Assembly (NCBI RefSeq): GCF_014197855.1
Contig: NZ_JACIGJ010000005.1
Coordinates: 248,001-312,000, forward strand
From: Roseospira marina
GTDB lineage: Bacteria > Pseudomonadota > Alphaproteobacteria > Rhodospirillales > Rhodospirillaceae
Direction of reading: 5' to 3'
DNA: 64,000 nt
Position numbers and translations under genes: made by a program
In this document: positions 1 through 7,419 of the stretch, piece after piece
How positions within the stretch are numbered: position 1 is the stretch's first letter
Layout of the letters: every line of letters begins with the position of its first letter
Notes under the pieces: generated by a model
What the model was told of the DNA's origin: nothing
Databases searched by the model: none
The model's input: the letters and a program-made list of their open reading frames with translations, nothing else

Positions 1-98
1 CGACGAAAACGCTGGGCACACGCTGTTCGCAGGTGCCGCATGACCCGGCGAAGGGGCCGGCGGCCCGCACGATCAGTGTCAACAGGGAGTGTCGAACC

Positions 99-1382
99 AT
101 GTCCACCGCCACCGCGGATATCGTCGAGCTGCGACCGGATCGAGAGACCAAGGATCTGTACGAACTGGGCGAAATCCCGCCCCTCGGCCATGTGCCCAAG
201 CAGATGTACGCCTGGGCCATCCGCCGGGATCGGCACGGTCCCCCGGACACCGCGATGCAGGTCGAAGTCGTTGACGTTCCGACTCTGGAATCGCACGACG
301 TTCTGGTGATGGTGATGGCGGCCGGCGTCAATTACAACGGCATTTGGGCCGCCCTGGGCGAGCCGGTGTCGGTGTTCGACGTCCACAAGCAGGAGTACCA
401 CATCGCGGGTTCCGACTGCGCCGGCATCATCTGGGCCGTGGGCTCGCAGGTGAAGCGCTGGAAGGTCGGCGACGAGGTCGTGGTGCACTGCAACCAGGAC
501 GACGGCGACGACGAGGAGTGCAACGGCGGTGACCCGATGTTCTCCGCCAGTCAGCGCATCTGGGGCTACGAGACGCCGGACGGCTCCTTCTGCCAGTTCA
601 CCCGCGTGCAGGCGCAGCAGCTCATGAAGCGGCCGCAGCACCTGACCTGGGAGGAAAGTGCGTGCTACACGCTGACGCTGGCGACCGCCTACCGAATGCT
701 GTTCGGCCACCGCCCGCACGTGCTGCGGCCGGGCCAGAACGTGCTGGTCTGGGGCGCGTCGGGCGGCCTGGGCGCGATGGCGGTGCAGCTTTGCGCGGTG
801 TCGGGTGCGAACGCCATCGGCGTCATCTCCGACGAATCCAAGCGGGACTTCGTCATGTCGCTGGGCGCCAAGGGCGTCATCAACCGCAAGGACTTCAACT
901 GCTGGGGCCGGCTGCCGGACGTCAACGGACCGGAGTTCAAGGCCTATATGAAGGAGTCCTATAAGTTCGGCCGCGCCATCTGGGAGTACACCGGCAAGGG
1001 CAACGACGTCGACATGGTGTTCGAGCACCCGGGCGAGCAGACCTTCCCAGTTTCCACCCTGGTGGTGAAGCGCGGCGGCATGGTGGTGTTCTGCGCTGGC
1101 ACGACCGGCTTCAACATCACCTTCGACGCCCGCTTCGTCTGGATGCGGCAAAAGCGCATCCAGGGCAGCCACTTCGCGAACCTGATGCAGGCCTCGCAGG
1201 CCAACCAGCTTGTCATCGAGCGGCGCCTGGATCCCTGCATGTCCGAGGTGTTCTCCTGGGAGCAAATCCCCTATGCCCACATGAAGATGTGGAAGAATGA
1301 GCATAAGCCGGGGAACATGGCTGTGATGGTGCAGGCCGTGAAGCCGGGCCGCCGCACCGTTGAAGAGTGCCTGGAGGGCTGA
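99..1382 (+). CDS. ccr: Crotonyl-CoA carboxylase/reductase
   Basis: A 427-residue MDR-superfamily reductase matching Ccr, which reductively carboxylates crotonyl-CoA to ethylmalonyl-CoA with NADPH and CO2 in the ethylmalonyl-CoA pathway of acetyl-CoA assimilation. The start MSTATADIVEL at 99 is preferred over an in-frame codon at 33 because a purine-rich AGGGAG lies just upstream. The NADP-binding glycine motif WGASGGLGAMAVQL lies near residues 216-229. Candidate equivalents of the CO2-binding residues known in the family are N80, E158 and H358; the Phe of the Kitasatospora enzyme is Tyr157 here (WGYET). It is followed after 76 bp by mcd, another enzyme of the same pathway, so the two are probably co-transcribed. 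Assignment is secure. Confidence 0.95.
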   Translation: MSTATADIVELRPDRETKDLYELGEIPPLGHVPKQMYAWAIRRDRHGPPDTAMQVEVVDVPTLESHDVLVMVMAAGVNYNGIWAALGEPVSVFDVHKQEYHIAGSDCAGIIWAVGSQVKRWKVGDEVVVHCNQDDGDDEECNGGDPMFSASQRIWGYETPDGSFCQFTRVQAQQLMKRPQHLTWEESACYTLTLATAYRMLFGHRPHVLRPGQNVLVWGASGGLGAMAVQLCAVSGANAIGVISDESKRDFVMSLGAKGVINRKDFNCWGRLPDVNGPEFKAYMKESYKFGRAIWEYTGKGNDVDMVFEHPGEQTFPVSTLVVKRGGMVVFCAGTTGFNITFDARFVWMRQKRIQGSHFANLMQASQANQLVIERRLDPCMSEVFSWEQIPYAHMKMWKNEHKPGNMAVMVQAVKPGRRTVEECLEG

Positions 1383-1458
1383 GGCCGCTCTTTATTCCTT
1401 TCGCTTTGGGAGGCCGCCCGGGAGGACCGAGTCCGGGTGGCCATTTCAGGGGACGACC

Positions 1459-3150
1459 ATGTCTGGACCACTCATTATTCAGGACCTTCTGCACACCTGC
1501 GAGCGCTCGTACGAGACCGCGCGGCAGGTCCTTGGCGCCATCCGCGATCATCTGGCCAAGAAGGTCAGCGGCGAGGACGGCAAGCTCGACCCCGGCATCC
1601 TGGAGCGCGAGCAGCACGCGACCCATGGCTTCGCGTGGTTTGCGACCTATGTCACCGCGCTGGGGGAAATGCTGGCCTGGGCCAAGCGCCTGGAGGCGGA
1701 GGACAAACTGGGCGAGCTGGAGCAACTCATCCTTCAGGCCGCGTTCTCCGAGTACCTGCATCAGATCTTCGGCGGCGTGCCGATGAGCCAAGGTGAGTTC
1801 ATCCGGCTCGCTGACTTCGGCATCGAGGTGCGCGAGCGCAAGGCGCTGCAGACGCCCTACACGACCCTGCTGCGGGAGCATGGGTTCACCGCCGCGTGCA
1901 AGGCGCGCATCGCGGAACTGACCCAGGACGGCAACTTCGGCGCCCTTGCCATGGAGGACGAGACCCTCGATCTCGTGCGCGACCAGTTCCGCCGCTTCGT
2001 TGACGAGCAGGTGCAGCCGCACGCCCATGGCTGGCATGAGAAGGACGAACTGATCCCGATGGAGGTCATCGACCAGATGGCCGAGATGGGCGTGTTCGGC
2101 CTGACGGTGCCGGAGGAGTACGGCGGCCACGGCATGGGCAAGATGGCCATGTGCGTGGTGACCGAGGAGCTGTCGCGCGGTTACATCGGGGTGGGGTCGC
2201 TGGGTACCCGCTCGGAGATCGCGGCCGAGCTGATCCGCCTGGGCGGCACCGAGGAGCAGAAGCAGCACTATCTGCCCAAGATCTCCAGCGGCGAGATCCT
2301 GCCGACGGCCGTGTTCACGGAACCCAACACCGGCTCCGACCTGGGCAGCGCGCGCACGCGCGCCACGCTGGATGGCGACGAGTGGGTGGTGAATGGCAAC
2401 AAGACGTGGATCACCCACGCCTCGCGCACCGACCTGATGACCCTGATGGCGCGGACCAACCCGGACGAGCCCGGCTACAAGGGGTTGTCCATGTTCCTGG
2501 CGCCGAAGCCGCGCGGCACGGCGGACGATCCGTTCCCGGCGGCGGGCATGAGCGGTGGCGAAATCGAGGTGCTCGGCTACCGTGGCATGAAGGAATACGA
2601 GCTGTCGTTCGATGGCTTTCGCATGCCCAAGGACGCGCTGCTGGGCGGCGTGGAAGGGCAGGGCTTCAAGCAGCTTATGGAGACCTTCGAATCCGCCCGC
2701 ATTCAGACGGCGGCCCGCGCCGTCGGCGTGGCCCAGTGCGCGCTGGAGGAGGGCCTGAAGTACGCCCAGGAGCGCGTGCAGTTCGGCAAGCCGCTGTTCG
2801 CCTTCCCGCGCGTGCACGGCAAGCTGGCCTGGATGGTGGTGGAGACCATGGTGGCGCGCCAGCTCACCTACATGTCGGCGCGCGAGAAAGACAACGATAT
2901 CCGCTGCGATATCGAGGCCGGCATGGCCAAGCTGCTCGGCGCCCGCGTGGCGTGGTCGAACGCCGACAATGCGTTGCAGATCCACGGCGGAAATGGCTAT
3001 GCGCTGGAATACCCGGTCAGCCGCATCCTGTGCGACGCGCGCATCCTGAATATCTTCGAGGGTGCGGCCGAGATTCAGGCGCAGGTGGTGGCGCGCGGTC
3101 TGTTGAGCGGGCGCGGCAGTGTTCAGTCCGGCAAGAAGCGGGCGGCGTAG
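1459..3150 (+). CDS. mcd: Methylsuccinyl-CoA dehydrogenase
   Basis: A 563-residue acyl-CoA dehydrogenase with the extra N-terminal region of about 150 residues (MSGPLIIQDLLHTCERS onward) that marks Mcd, which oxidises (2S)-methylsuccinyl-CoA to mesaconyl-CoA. The usual fold follows: a flavin/substrate segment around TAVFTEPNTGSDLGSART, NKTWITHASR, and the C-terminal helical domain. E534 in ILNIFEGAAEIQ is the likely catalytic base. The start at 1459 is preceded by CAGGGGA; an in-frame ATG at 1360 would overlap ccr and has no such site. It lies directly after ccr, as expected for the ethylmalonyl-CoA pathway. A general acyl-CoA dehydrogenase is the alternative, but the N-terminal extension and neighbour favour mcd. 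Confidence 0.9.
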   Translation: MSGPLIIQDLLHTCERSYETARQVLGAIRDHLAKKVSGEDGKLDPGILEREQHATHGFAWFATYVTALGEMLAWAKRLEAEDKLGELEQLILQAAFSEYLHQIFGGVPMSQGEFIRLADFGIEVRERKALQTPYTTLLREHGFTAACKARIAELTQDGNFGALAMEDETLDLVRDQFRRFVDEQVQPHAHGWHEKDELIPMEVIDQMAEMGVFGLTVPEEYGGHGMGKMAMCVVTEELSRGYIGVGSLGTRSEIAAELIRLGGTEEQKQHYLPKISSGEILPTAVFTEPNTGSDLGSARTRATLDGDEWVVNGNKTWITHASRTDLMTLMARTNPDEPGYKGLSMFLAPKPRGTADDPFPAAGMSGGEIEVLGYRGMKEYELSFDGFRMPKDALLGGVEGQGFKQLMETFESARIQTAARAVGVAQCALEEGLKYAQERVQFGKPLFAFPRVHGKLAWMVVETMVARQLTYMSAREKDNDIRCDIEAGMAKLLGARVAWSNADNALQIHGGNGYALEYPVSRILCDARILNIFEGAAEIQAQVVARGLLSGRGSVQSGKKRAA

Positions 3151-3212
3151 TCGTGCGGATTCGTAAGGATATGGCCGGCCACGGATAAAATACGCCGTGT
3201 CGCGGCGCGGCT

Positions 3213-3316
3213 CCCGAGATCCCTCCACCCCTACCGGGGTGTTCGGGATGAGGTTTTGTTTTTTAAAACAAAACGTTACTTCATTCCGACCGAGCGAAGC
3301 GAGTGGAGGGATCTCG
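3213..3316. repeat. Long imperfect palindrome between convergent genes
   Basis: A nested dyad of about 104 bp. The outer arms CGAGATCCCTCCAC (3215-3228) and GTGGAGGGATCTCG (3303-3316) are perfect complements. The inner part GTTTTGTTTT / AAAACAAAAC (3253-3262 and 3265-3274) is also perfect, and the segments between pair partly (TTCGGGATG with CATTCCGAC). The AT-rich core and the CGAGCGAAGCGAG motif in the right arm differ from the surrounding genes. It sits between the 3' ends of mcd and modA, so it could act as a bidirectional terminator. Its form also fits a dispersed palindromic (REP- or MITE-like) element. No ORF is inside. Confidence 0.7.
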
Positions 3317-3436
3317 CGGGGGGCAGACCGTTGGGCAGCGGAGTTCATGAGGACTCCGGTCTGAACCGGATGCGTCCGTGTCACGATCGACGCGGGTGCG
3401 CGGTGCCTGCCCCATCGAAACAGGACAGTGGGGGAA

Positions 3437-4264
3437 TCACCGCAGCGGCAGCGTCGGCGGCTCGTACCCATATTCGGCCATGATCTCCCGCGCCGGGGGC
3501 TCCCGCAGAAAGCTCAGGAACGCGCGGGCGGCGGCGTTGCGCATGCCGCTGGCCATCAGCACGGCCTGATGGCGGATCGGGGCATGCAGATCGCCCGGCA
3601 CCAGCCAGCGCGACCCGGCGTCGGACTTCGCCACCAGGGACTGCGGCACGAATCCGGCGGCGGCATCCCCGTCCGTGAGAATGTCGAGCACCGCCAGCGA
3701 GTCGGCGGCGGTCACCGTTACGGGCCGCAGACGGCCGTACAGGCCCAGCGTCTCCAGAACCTCGACGGCGGCGGCGCCATGGCGCGAGGTCACCGGGTTG
3801 GCGATCGCCAGCGAGGGCAGGGCATCCGGCCGGTTCAGGATGGCCCCGGTCCCGTCGATCAGGGCCGGATCGGGCGACCACAACACCAGACGTCCAAGGG
3901 CATAGGTGAACCGGCTGTCCGGCGCGGTCAGGCCGGCGGCTTCGGCGCGCGCCGGGCGTTCCGCGTCGGCGGACAGAAACACATGCACGCCGGAGCCGCC
4001 CACGATCTGGGCGTAGAGCTTGCCGGAGGCCGCCACCTCGAACGTGACCGGCTGGCCGGTTTGCGCCGTGAACCGTCGGGCGATCTGGCGGGCGGCCGGC
4101 GCGAAGCCGGAGGCGACGGCCACGCGGATCGGGGCCGGCTGGGCGATGGCGACTCCAGACCCCGTGAGGACCAGACCGGCTGTTGCGGCCACCACGCCCG
4201 CAGCCAGCACGGCCCGGCGAGAGACGGGACGAGGGCGGTGGGGGCGATGGTCGTTCGGGGTCAT
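3437..4264 (-). CDS. modA: Molybdate ABC transporter substrate-binding protein
   Basis: A 275-residue periplasmic binding protein. It begins with a twin-arginine-like leader (VSRRAVLAAGVVAATAG) and a hydrophobic stretch ending near AIAQPAPI. The mature part carries ModA features: VAVASGFAPAARQIARRF, FEVAASGKLYAQI, GVHVFLSADAERP, and a C-terminal ALVASGMRN-like block followed by AAARAFLSFLREPPAREIMAEYGYE. It would capture molybdate or tungstate for an importer. No modB or modC lies beside it here, so the permease and ATPase must be elsewhere or the gene is orphaned. GAGGACACC precedes the start. A molybdate-binding gene (mop) lies 20 kb away. Confidence 0.85.
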   Translation of the reverse strand: MTPNDHRPHRPRPVSRRAVLAAGVVAATAGLVLTGSGVAIAQPAPIRVAVASGFAPAARQIARRFTAQTGQPVTFEVAASGKLYAQIVGGSGVHVFLSADAERPARAEAAGLTAPDSRFTYALGRLVLWSPDPALIDGTGAILNRPDALPSLAIANPVTSRHGAAAVEVLETLGLYGRLRPVTVTAADSLAVLDILTDGDAAAGFVPQSLVAKSDAGSRWLVPGDLHAPIRHQAVLMASGMRNAAARAFLSFLREPPAREIMAEYGYEPPTLPLR

Positions 4265-4323
4265 GGTGTCCTCGTGGGCCGGGAGCGGAGGCGTGGTGGA
4301 AAGGCTCGGGGCGGATGACCGTG

Positions 4324-4752
4324 TCAGACCGGAAGCTGCACGGGCACCGGTTTCGCCCTCTCGGGGTGACAGCCGAGATCGGTATCGAGCGCGGGGTCGG
4401 TCACTTCCGGGGCCATGCGCGATCGCAGGTAGGCAACGACTCCGTCGCGCTTGTCCGCCCGGATGTAGGCCCAGGTCATGAACAGCCCCCCCCGCCGCTC
4501 CAGGTCCGAAATTTCACGGTGGGACTGCAGGCGATCGATGGCGGTGTCGAGGTCGCCGGTGGCGCCCACGTACACCCAGCCGGGCCGCACGCCCTTGTGG
4601 AACAGCACGAACACGCCGCTGTGCCCCTTCAGGTTCGGTTTTCCGGGGCGCATCGCTAAAAGGCGATAGAACCGGTTCGCGGAATCCCGCTGCCACATGG
4701 GGTCGGGGATCGGCTTGTCGTCGTCCCCGAACAGGTAGGACAAGATGGACAT
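4324..4752 (-). CDS. Small uncharacterised protein, weak GIY-YIG-like core
   Basis: I do not recognise this 142-residue protein as a named family. A central segment, GVFVLFHKGVRPGWVYVG followed by ATGDLDTAIDRLQSH, resembles the front of a GIY-YIG fold (a strand ending in YVG, then T-x-DL and a helix with Arg and His). The rest (MSILSYLFGDDDKPIPDPMW at the start, PEVTDPALDTDLG near the end) gives no clue. There is no signal peptide or membrane segment, so it is probably cytosolic. It lies 59 bp upstream of modA on the same strand and diverges from the cupin gene. The nuclease resemblance is inference; the usual catalytic Glu of GIY-YIG enzymes is not obvious. Confidence 0.6.
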   Translation of the reverse strand: MSILSYLFGDDDKPIPDPMWQRDSANRFYRLLAMRPGKPNLKGHSGVFVLFHKGVRPGWVYVGATGDLDTAIDRLQSHREISDLERRGGLFMTWAYIRADKRDGVVAYLRSRMAPEVTDPALDTDLGCHPERAKPVPVQLPV

Positions 4753-4875
4753 GGTGCCGTTTCCTTTCCGGTAACCCTAGTCTTACGGCACTTGCGGGGG
4801 CCGCGCAAATATCCCAGAAGGGAAGTCGGGGCGGAACCGATTTTCTGCCGTATGGAAGGACCGTGAGGGCGACGC

Positions 4876-5439
4876 ATGACGGCTGATCTATCCCGGACCG
4901 GCCTTTCGGCGGAGGCGGTCATAGCGCACCTGGGCCTGAGTCCGCACCCGGCCGAAGGCGGCTATTTCCGCGAAACGTGGCGGGCGGATGAGGGCGTCGC
5001 CGGGGCGACCCTGCCGGACCGTTACGCGGGCGCGGATCGGTGTTTCGGCACGGCGATCTACTATCTTCTGACCCCGGACACGCTATCGGCCCTTCACCGC
5101 CTGCGCAGCGACGAGGTGTTTCACCACTACGCCGGCGACGCGGTCGAGCAGCTGCGTCTGCATCCGGACGGGTGCAGCGAGCGCGTCGTCATCGGGGCCG
5201 ACCTGCTGAATGGGCATGTGCCGCAAACGGTGGTACCCCGTGGCGTGTGGCAGGGCGCGCGGCTGGTCGCGGGCGGGGCCTGGGCGTTGCTCGGCTGCAC
5301 CGTGTCGCCCGGGTTCGACTTCGCCGACTATGAGCACGGCGACCGGGCCGCGCTGACGGAAGGCTGGCCGGACGCGGCCGCCATCATCGCCGCGCTGACA
5401 TCACCCAACGCGGTAATATCCGAGAGCGGGAGTGCGTGA
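4876..5439 (+). CDS. Cupin superfamily protein (DUF985/Cupin_5 type)
   Basis: A 187-residue protein with the layout of the DUF985 cupins: an N-terminal helix (VIAHLGLSPHPAEGGYFRET), then AIYYLLTPDTLSALHRLRSDEVFHHYAGDAVEQL, where the two histidines after DEVF are probably in the pocket, and a C-terminal barrel half GARLVAGGAWALLGCTVSPGFDFADYEHGDR. Family members are small cytosolic beta-barrels of uncertain enzymatic role; a carbohydrate-epimerase-like activity has been suggested for some. GAGGG precedes the ATG. Its stop codon lies just before the start of the radical SAM gene, so the two are probably translated together. Confidence 0.85.
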   Translation: MTADLSRTGLSAEAVIAHLGLSPHPAEGGYFRETWRADEGVAGATLPDRYAGADRCFGTAIYYLLTPDTLSALHRLRSDEVFHHYAGDAVEQLRLHPDGCSERVVIGADLLNGHVPQTVVPRGVWQGARLVAGGAWALLGCTVSPGFDFADYEHGDRAALTEGWPDAAAIIAALTSPNAVISESGSA

Positions 5440-5441
5440 CC

Positions 5442-6335
5442 ATGCTGGCCTACGACATGCCGCTGTACCGACCGCCGTCGGAGGGCCGCAACCTCATCAT
5501 CCAGGCGACGCTGGGGTGCAGCTTCAACCGCTGCGCCTTCTGTTCCATGTACCGGTCGAAGACCTACCGGGTGCGTCCGTTGGACGACGTCCGGCGGGAC
5601 ATCGACGCGGCCGCCCGCGTCTGGCCGGCGGCGGATCGGGTGTTCCTGGCGGATGGCGATGCGCTGGTTCTGCCGACGGCGCATCTGCACGCGATTCTCG
5701 ATCACCTGCGCGCTCGCTTCCCGGCGCTGACGCGGGTCTCGGCCTACGCGACACCGGCCAACCTGCTCAAGAAAACACCGGAGGACCTGGCGAGCCTGAA
5801 GGCCGCGCGGCTGTCGCTGGTCTATCTGGGGGTGGAGTCGGGCTCCGCCGATGTCCTGCGCCGCATCACCAAGGGTGCCTCGCCCCAAGGGCACGCCACC
5901 GCGATCGACAAGGCCCGCGCCGCCGGCCTGAAGGTCTCGGCGACCGTCATTCTAGGGCTGGCGGGGGCGGAAGGGTGGGAGGAGCATGCGACGGCGACCG
6001 CCGCCCTCATCAACCAGGCGCCGCCGACGTACCTGTCGACGCTGCAACTCTATCTGGAGGAGGAGCGTCTGGGCCCCTTCGTGGAGCAGATGACGCGCGA
6101 CGGCCGTACGTTCACCTTCCAGGACGACGCCGCCGTGTTGGCGGAACAACGGATGTTCCTGGAGACTCTGAACCCGCCCCGGCCGGTGATCTTCCGCTCC
6201 AACCATGCGTCGAACGCCCTGGCGCTGGCCGGAACTCTGCCCCGCGACAAGGACCGGCTGTTGGCGGAGGTCACGGCGGTGCAAGGGGCTCTGAGCGGTC
6301 CCGGCTGGCGACCAAGCCATCGCCGGGCGCTGTAG
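5442..6335 (+). CDS. Radical SAM protein with CX4CX2C cluster motif
   Basis: A 297-residue radical SAM enzyme. The cluster-binding cysteines are C26, C31 and C34 in TLGCSFNRCAFCSMY, so the spacing is CX4CX2C rather than the usual CX3CX2C. Downstream elements fit the fold: VFLADGDALVLPTAHL, a glutamate strand LVYLGVESGSADVLRRITKG, and VSATVILGLAGAEGWEEH. No cobalamin-binding or SPASM domain is visible. I start it at ATG 5442, ten bases after GAGCGGGAG; a GTG at 5436 overlapping the cupin stop is the alternative. The stop TAG runs into a run of ten G. Substrate unknown. Coupling to the cupin gene suggests a shared pathway, by inference only. Confidence 0.85.
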   Translation: MLAYDMPLYRPPSEGRNLIIQATLGCSFNRCAFCSMYRSKTYRVRPLDDVRRDIDAAARVWPAADRVFLADGDALVLPTAHLHAILDHLRARFPALTRVSAYATPANLLKKTPEDLASLKAARLSLVYLGVESGSADVLRRITKGASPQGHATAIDKARAAGLKVSATVILGLAGAEGWEEHATATAALINQAPPTYLSTLQLYLEEERLGPFVEQMTRDGRTFTFQDDAAVLAEQRMFLETLNPPRPVIFRSNHASNALALAGTLPRDKDRLLAEVTAVQGALSGPGWRPSHRRAL

Positions 6336-6842
6336 GGGGGGGGGCGCACTGACCACGCGCGACCCATCACGACCTGCCGATCAGGGGGGGGGCGGCGAGC
6401 GACAGAGCGTCGGCGACAGAGCGTTCGCTGAGGGGCGCCGGATCCGGGCGTGGGCGCGGACGCCGCGCCTATTCGTGTGTCCTCTGGGCCTCCTGTGCTT
6501 GCCGTCGCGCGACGTCCCACGTATACACCCGCCCGTCGGGTGCGAACGACCCCTTGGCGGGGCGGGATGCAAAGCCTCCTGTGGTGCCCGACTCGTGATG
6601 GGGGGTAGCACCCGGAAAGGTTGATCGATGTGGGGCAAGGGGGCCGGGAGCGGTCGTTGTGTCTCACACGGTGGGCAATTGGCCTGGGTGACGCCCGACC
6701 GTGGCCCCAAAGGGGCCAAAGACGGTGGATGTGAGCACGTTTCCGCGATCCCGTGGTTTACGGTGCGGTTGCGAAAAGGCATGATGCCGCCCGCCCTCTC
6801 CGCTCCGGAGGGTTTTTTCGTCGTGTGGTGTGGAGCTGGCCC
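6336..6842. other. Non-coding stretch with G-tracts and a strong hairpin
   Basis: No convincing protein is encoded here. Two homopolymer tracts stand out: ten G at 6335-6344, the first G belonging to the radical SAM stop codon, and nine G at 6384-6392. At 6698-6726 there is a strong two-part hairpin: ACCGT pairs with ACGGT and GGCCCC with GGGGCC around a three-base loop, with a four-base bulge on the 3' side. An intrinsic terminator follows at 6794-6818, before the START-domain gene. This combination could be the 3' part of a small RNA or of the radical SAM mRNA. A 72-codon frame at 6628 overlaps the terminator and next gene and looks spurious. Confidence 0.4.
6794..6818 (+). terminator. Intrinsic terminator
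   Basis: CCCT and CCG pair with CGG and AGGG (7 bp, two-base bulge, three-base loop), followed directly by six T at 6813-6818. It lies 24 bases before the ATG of the COQ10-like gene, so that gene is probably read from its own promoter or by read-through. Confidence 0.65.
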
Positions 6843-7343
6843 ATGAAACAGTCCGTGCAACGGGTCGTTCCCCATGAACGGGAGCGGGTCTTCGACCTGG
6901 TGGCGGATGTGGAAGCGTACCCGTCCTTCCTGCCCTTGTGGAAGTCCGCGCGCGTCCTTGACCGGGATCCGACCGGTTATCGGACGCGGCAGTTGCTCGG
7001 CATCGGACCGGCCACGCTCGAATTCATCTCCCGCACTGATCTCGCCTTCCCGGATCGGATCACCGTGACCGCCACGGGCGGACCGGTGCGTCGGCTATAC
7101 ATGCTGTGGGCGTTCGAAGCGATGGACGGCGGACGGTGCAGGGTTGGGTTGGACTTGGCAGTTGAAGTGCACTCCAAGATGCTTCAGAAGCTGCTGCAGG
7201 CGACGTATGGCGAAATGGCGCCGCGTCTGATTACGGCGTTCGAGGGGCGTGCGCGCGCGGTGGAGCGCGGGGCCGCTCAGGCGCCACCCCCGGCGGCCCG
7301 TCCAGGGCCGCCCGCAGGCTCATCCCCGGGGGTGGTGTCATGA
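6843..7343 (+). CDS. Coenzyme Q-binding COQ10/START-domain protein
   Basis: A 166-residue protein of the polyketide cyclase/START group that includes COQ10 and RatA. The start MKQSVQRVVPHERERVFDLVADVEAYPSFLPLWKSARV is diagnostic, as are the later segments QLLGIGPATLEFISRTDL and VHSKMLQKLLQATYGEMAPRLITAFEGRA. Family members bind the ubiquinone tail and help deliver quinone to respiratory complexes. The start at 6843 was chosen because the homology begins exactly there; upstream in-frame codons cross the terminator. The C-terminal 25 residues are Pro/Ala-rich and probably disordered. The next gene is rquA, so both appear to handle quinones. Names such as type II toxin RatA are used for this family but a toxin role is not supported here. 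Confidence 0.85.
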   Translation: MKQSVQRVVPHERERVFDLVADVEAYPSFLPLWKSARVLDRDPTGYRTRQLLGIGPATLEFISRTDLAFPDRITVTATGGPVRRLYMLWAFEAMDGGRCRVGLDLAVEVHSKMLQKLLQATYGEMAPRLITAFEGRARAVERGAAQAPPPAARPGPPAGSSPGVVS

Positions 7344-7419
7344 CCGCTGACCCCGCTTTCTGTCTCTCATCGGGAAACCGGTGACCGTTCGTTTGCGTCA
7401 ACACTCTTAGGATAGTTCG

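Noticed and set aside
1-98. Possible gene end at the left edge
   Set aside because: No frame in the first 98 bases shows a recognisable C-terminus; only the ribosome site of ccr is supported.
1213-3471. A 752-codon open frame antisense to mcd
   Set aside because: It mirrors the codon pattern of mcd on the other strand; its product is a low-complexity mix of Arg, His, Leu and Gly with no motif.
6335-6392. G-tracts as phase-variation switches
   Set aside because: They lie after a stop codon and outside any frame or promoter spacer that I can identify, so switching has no evident target.
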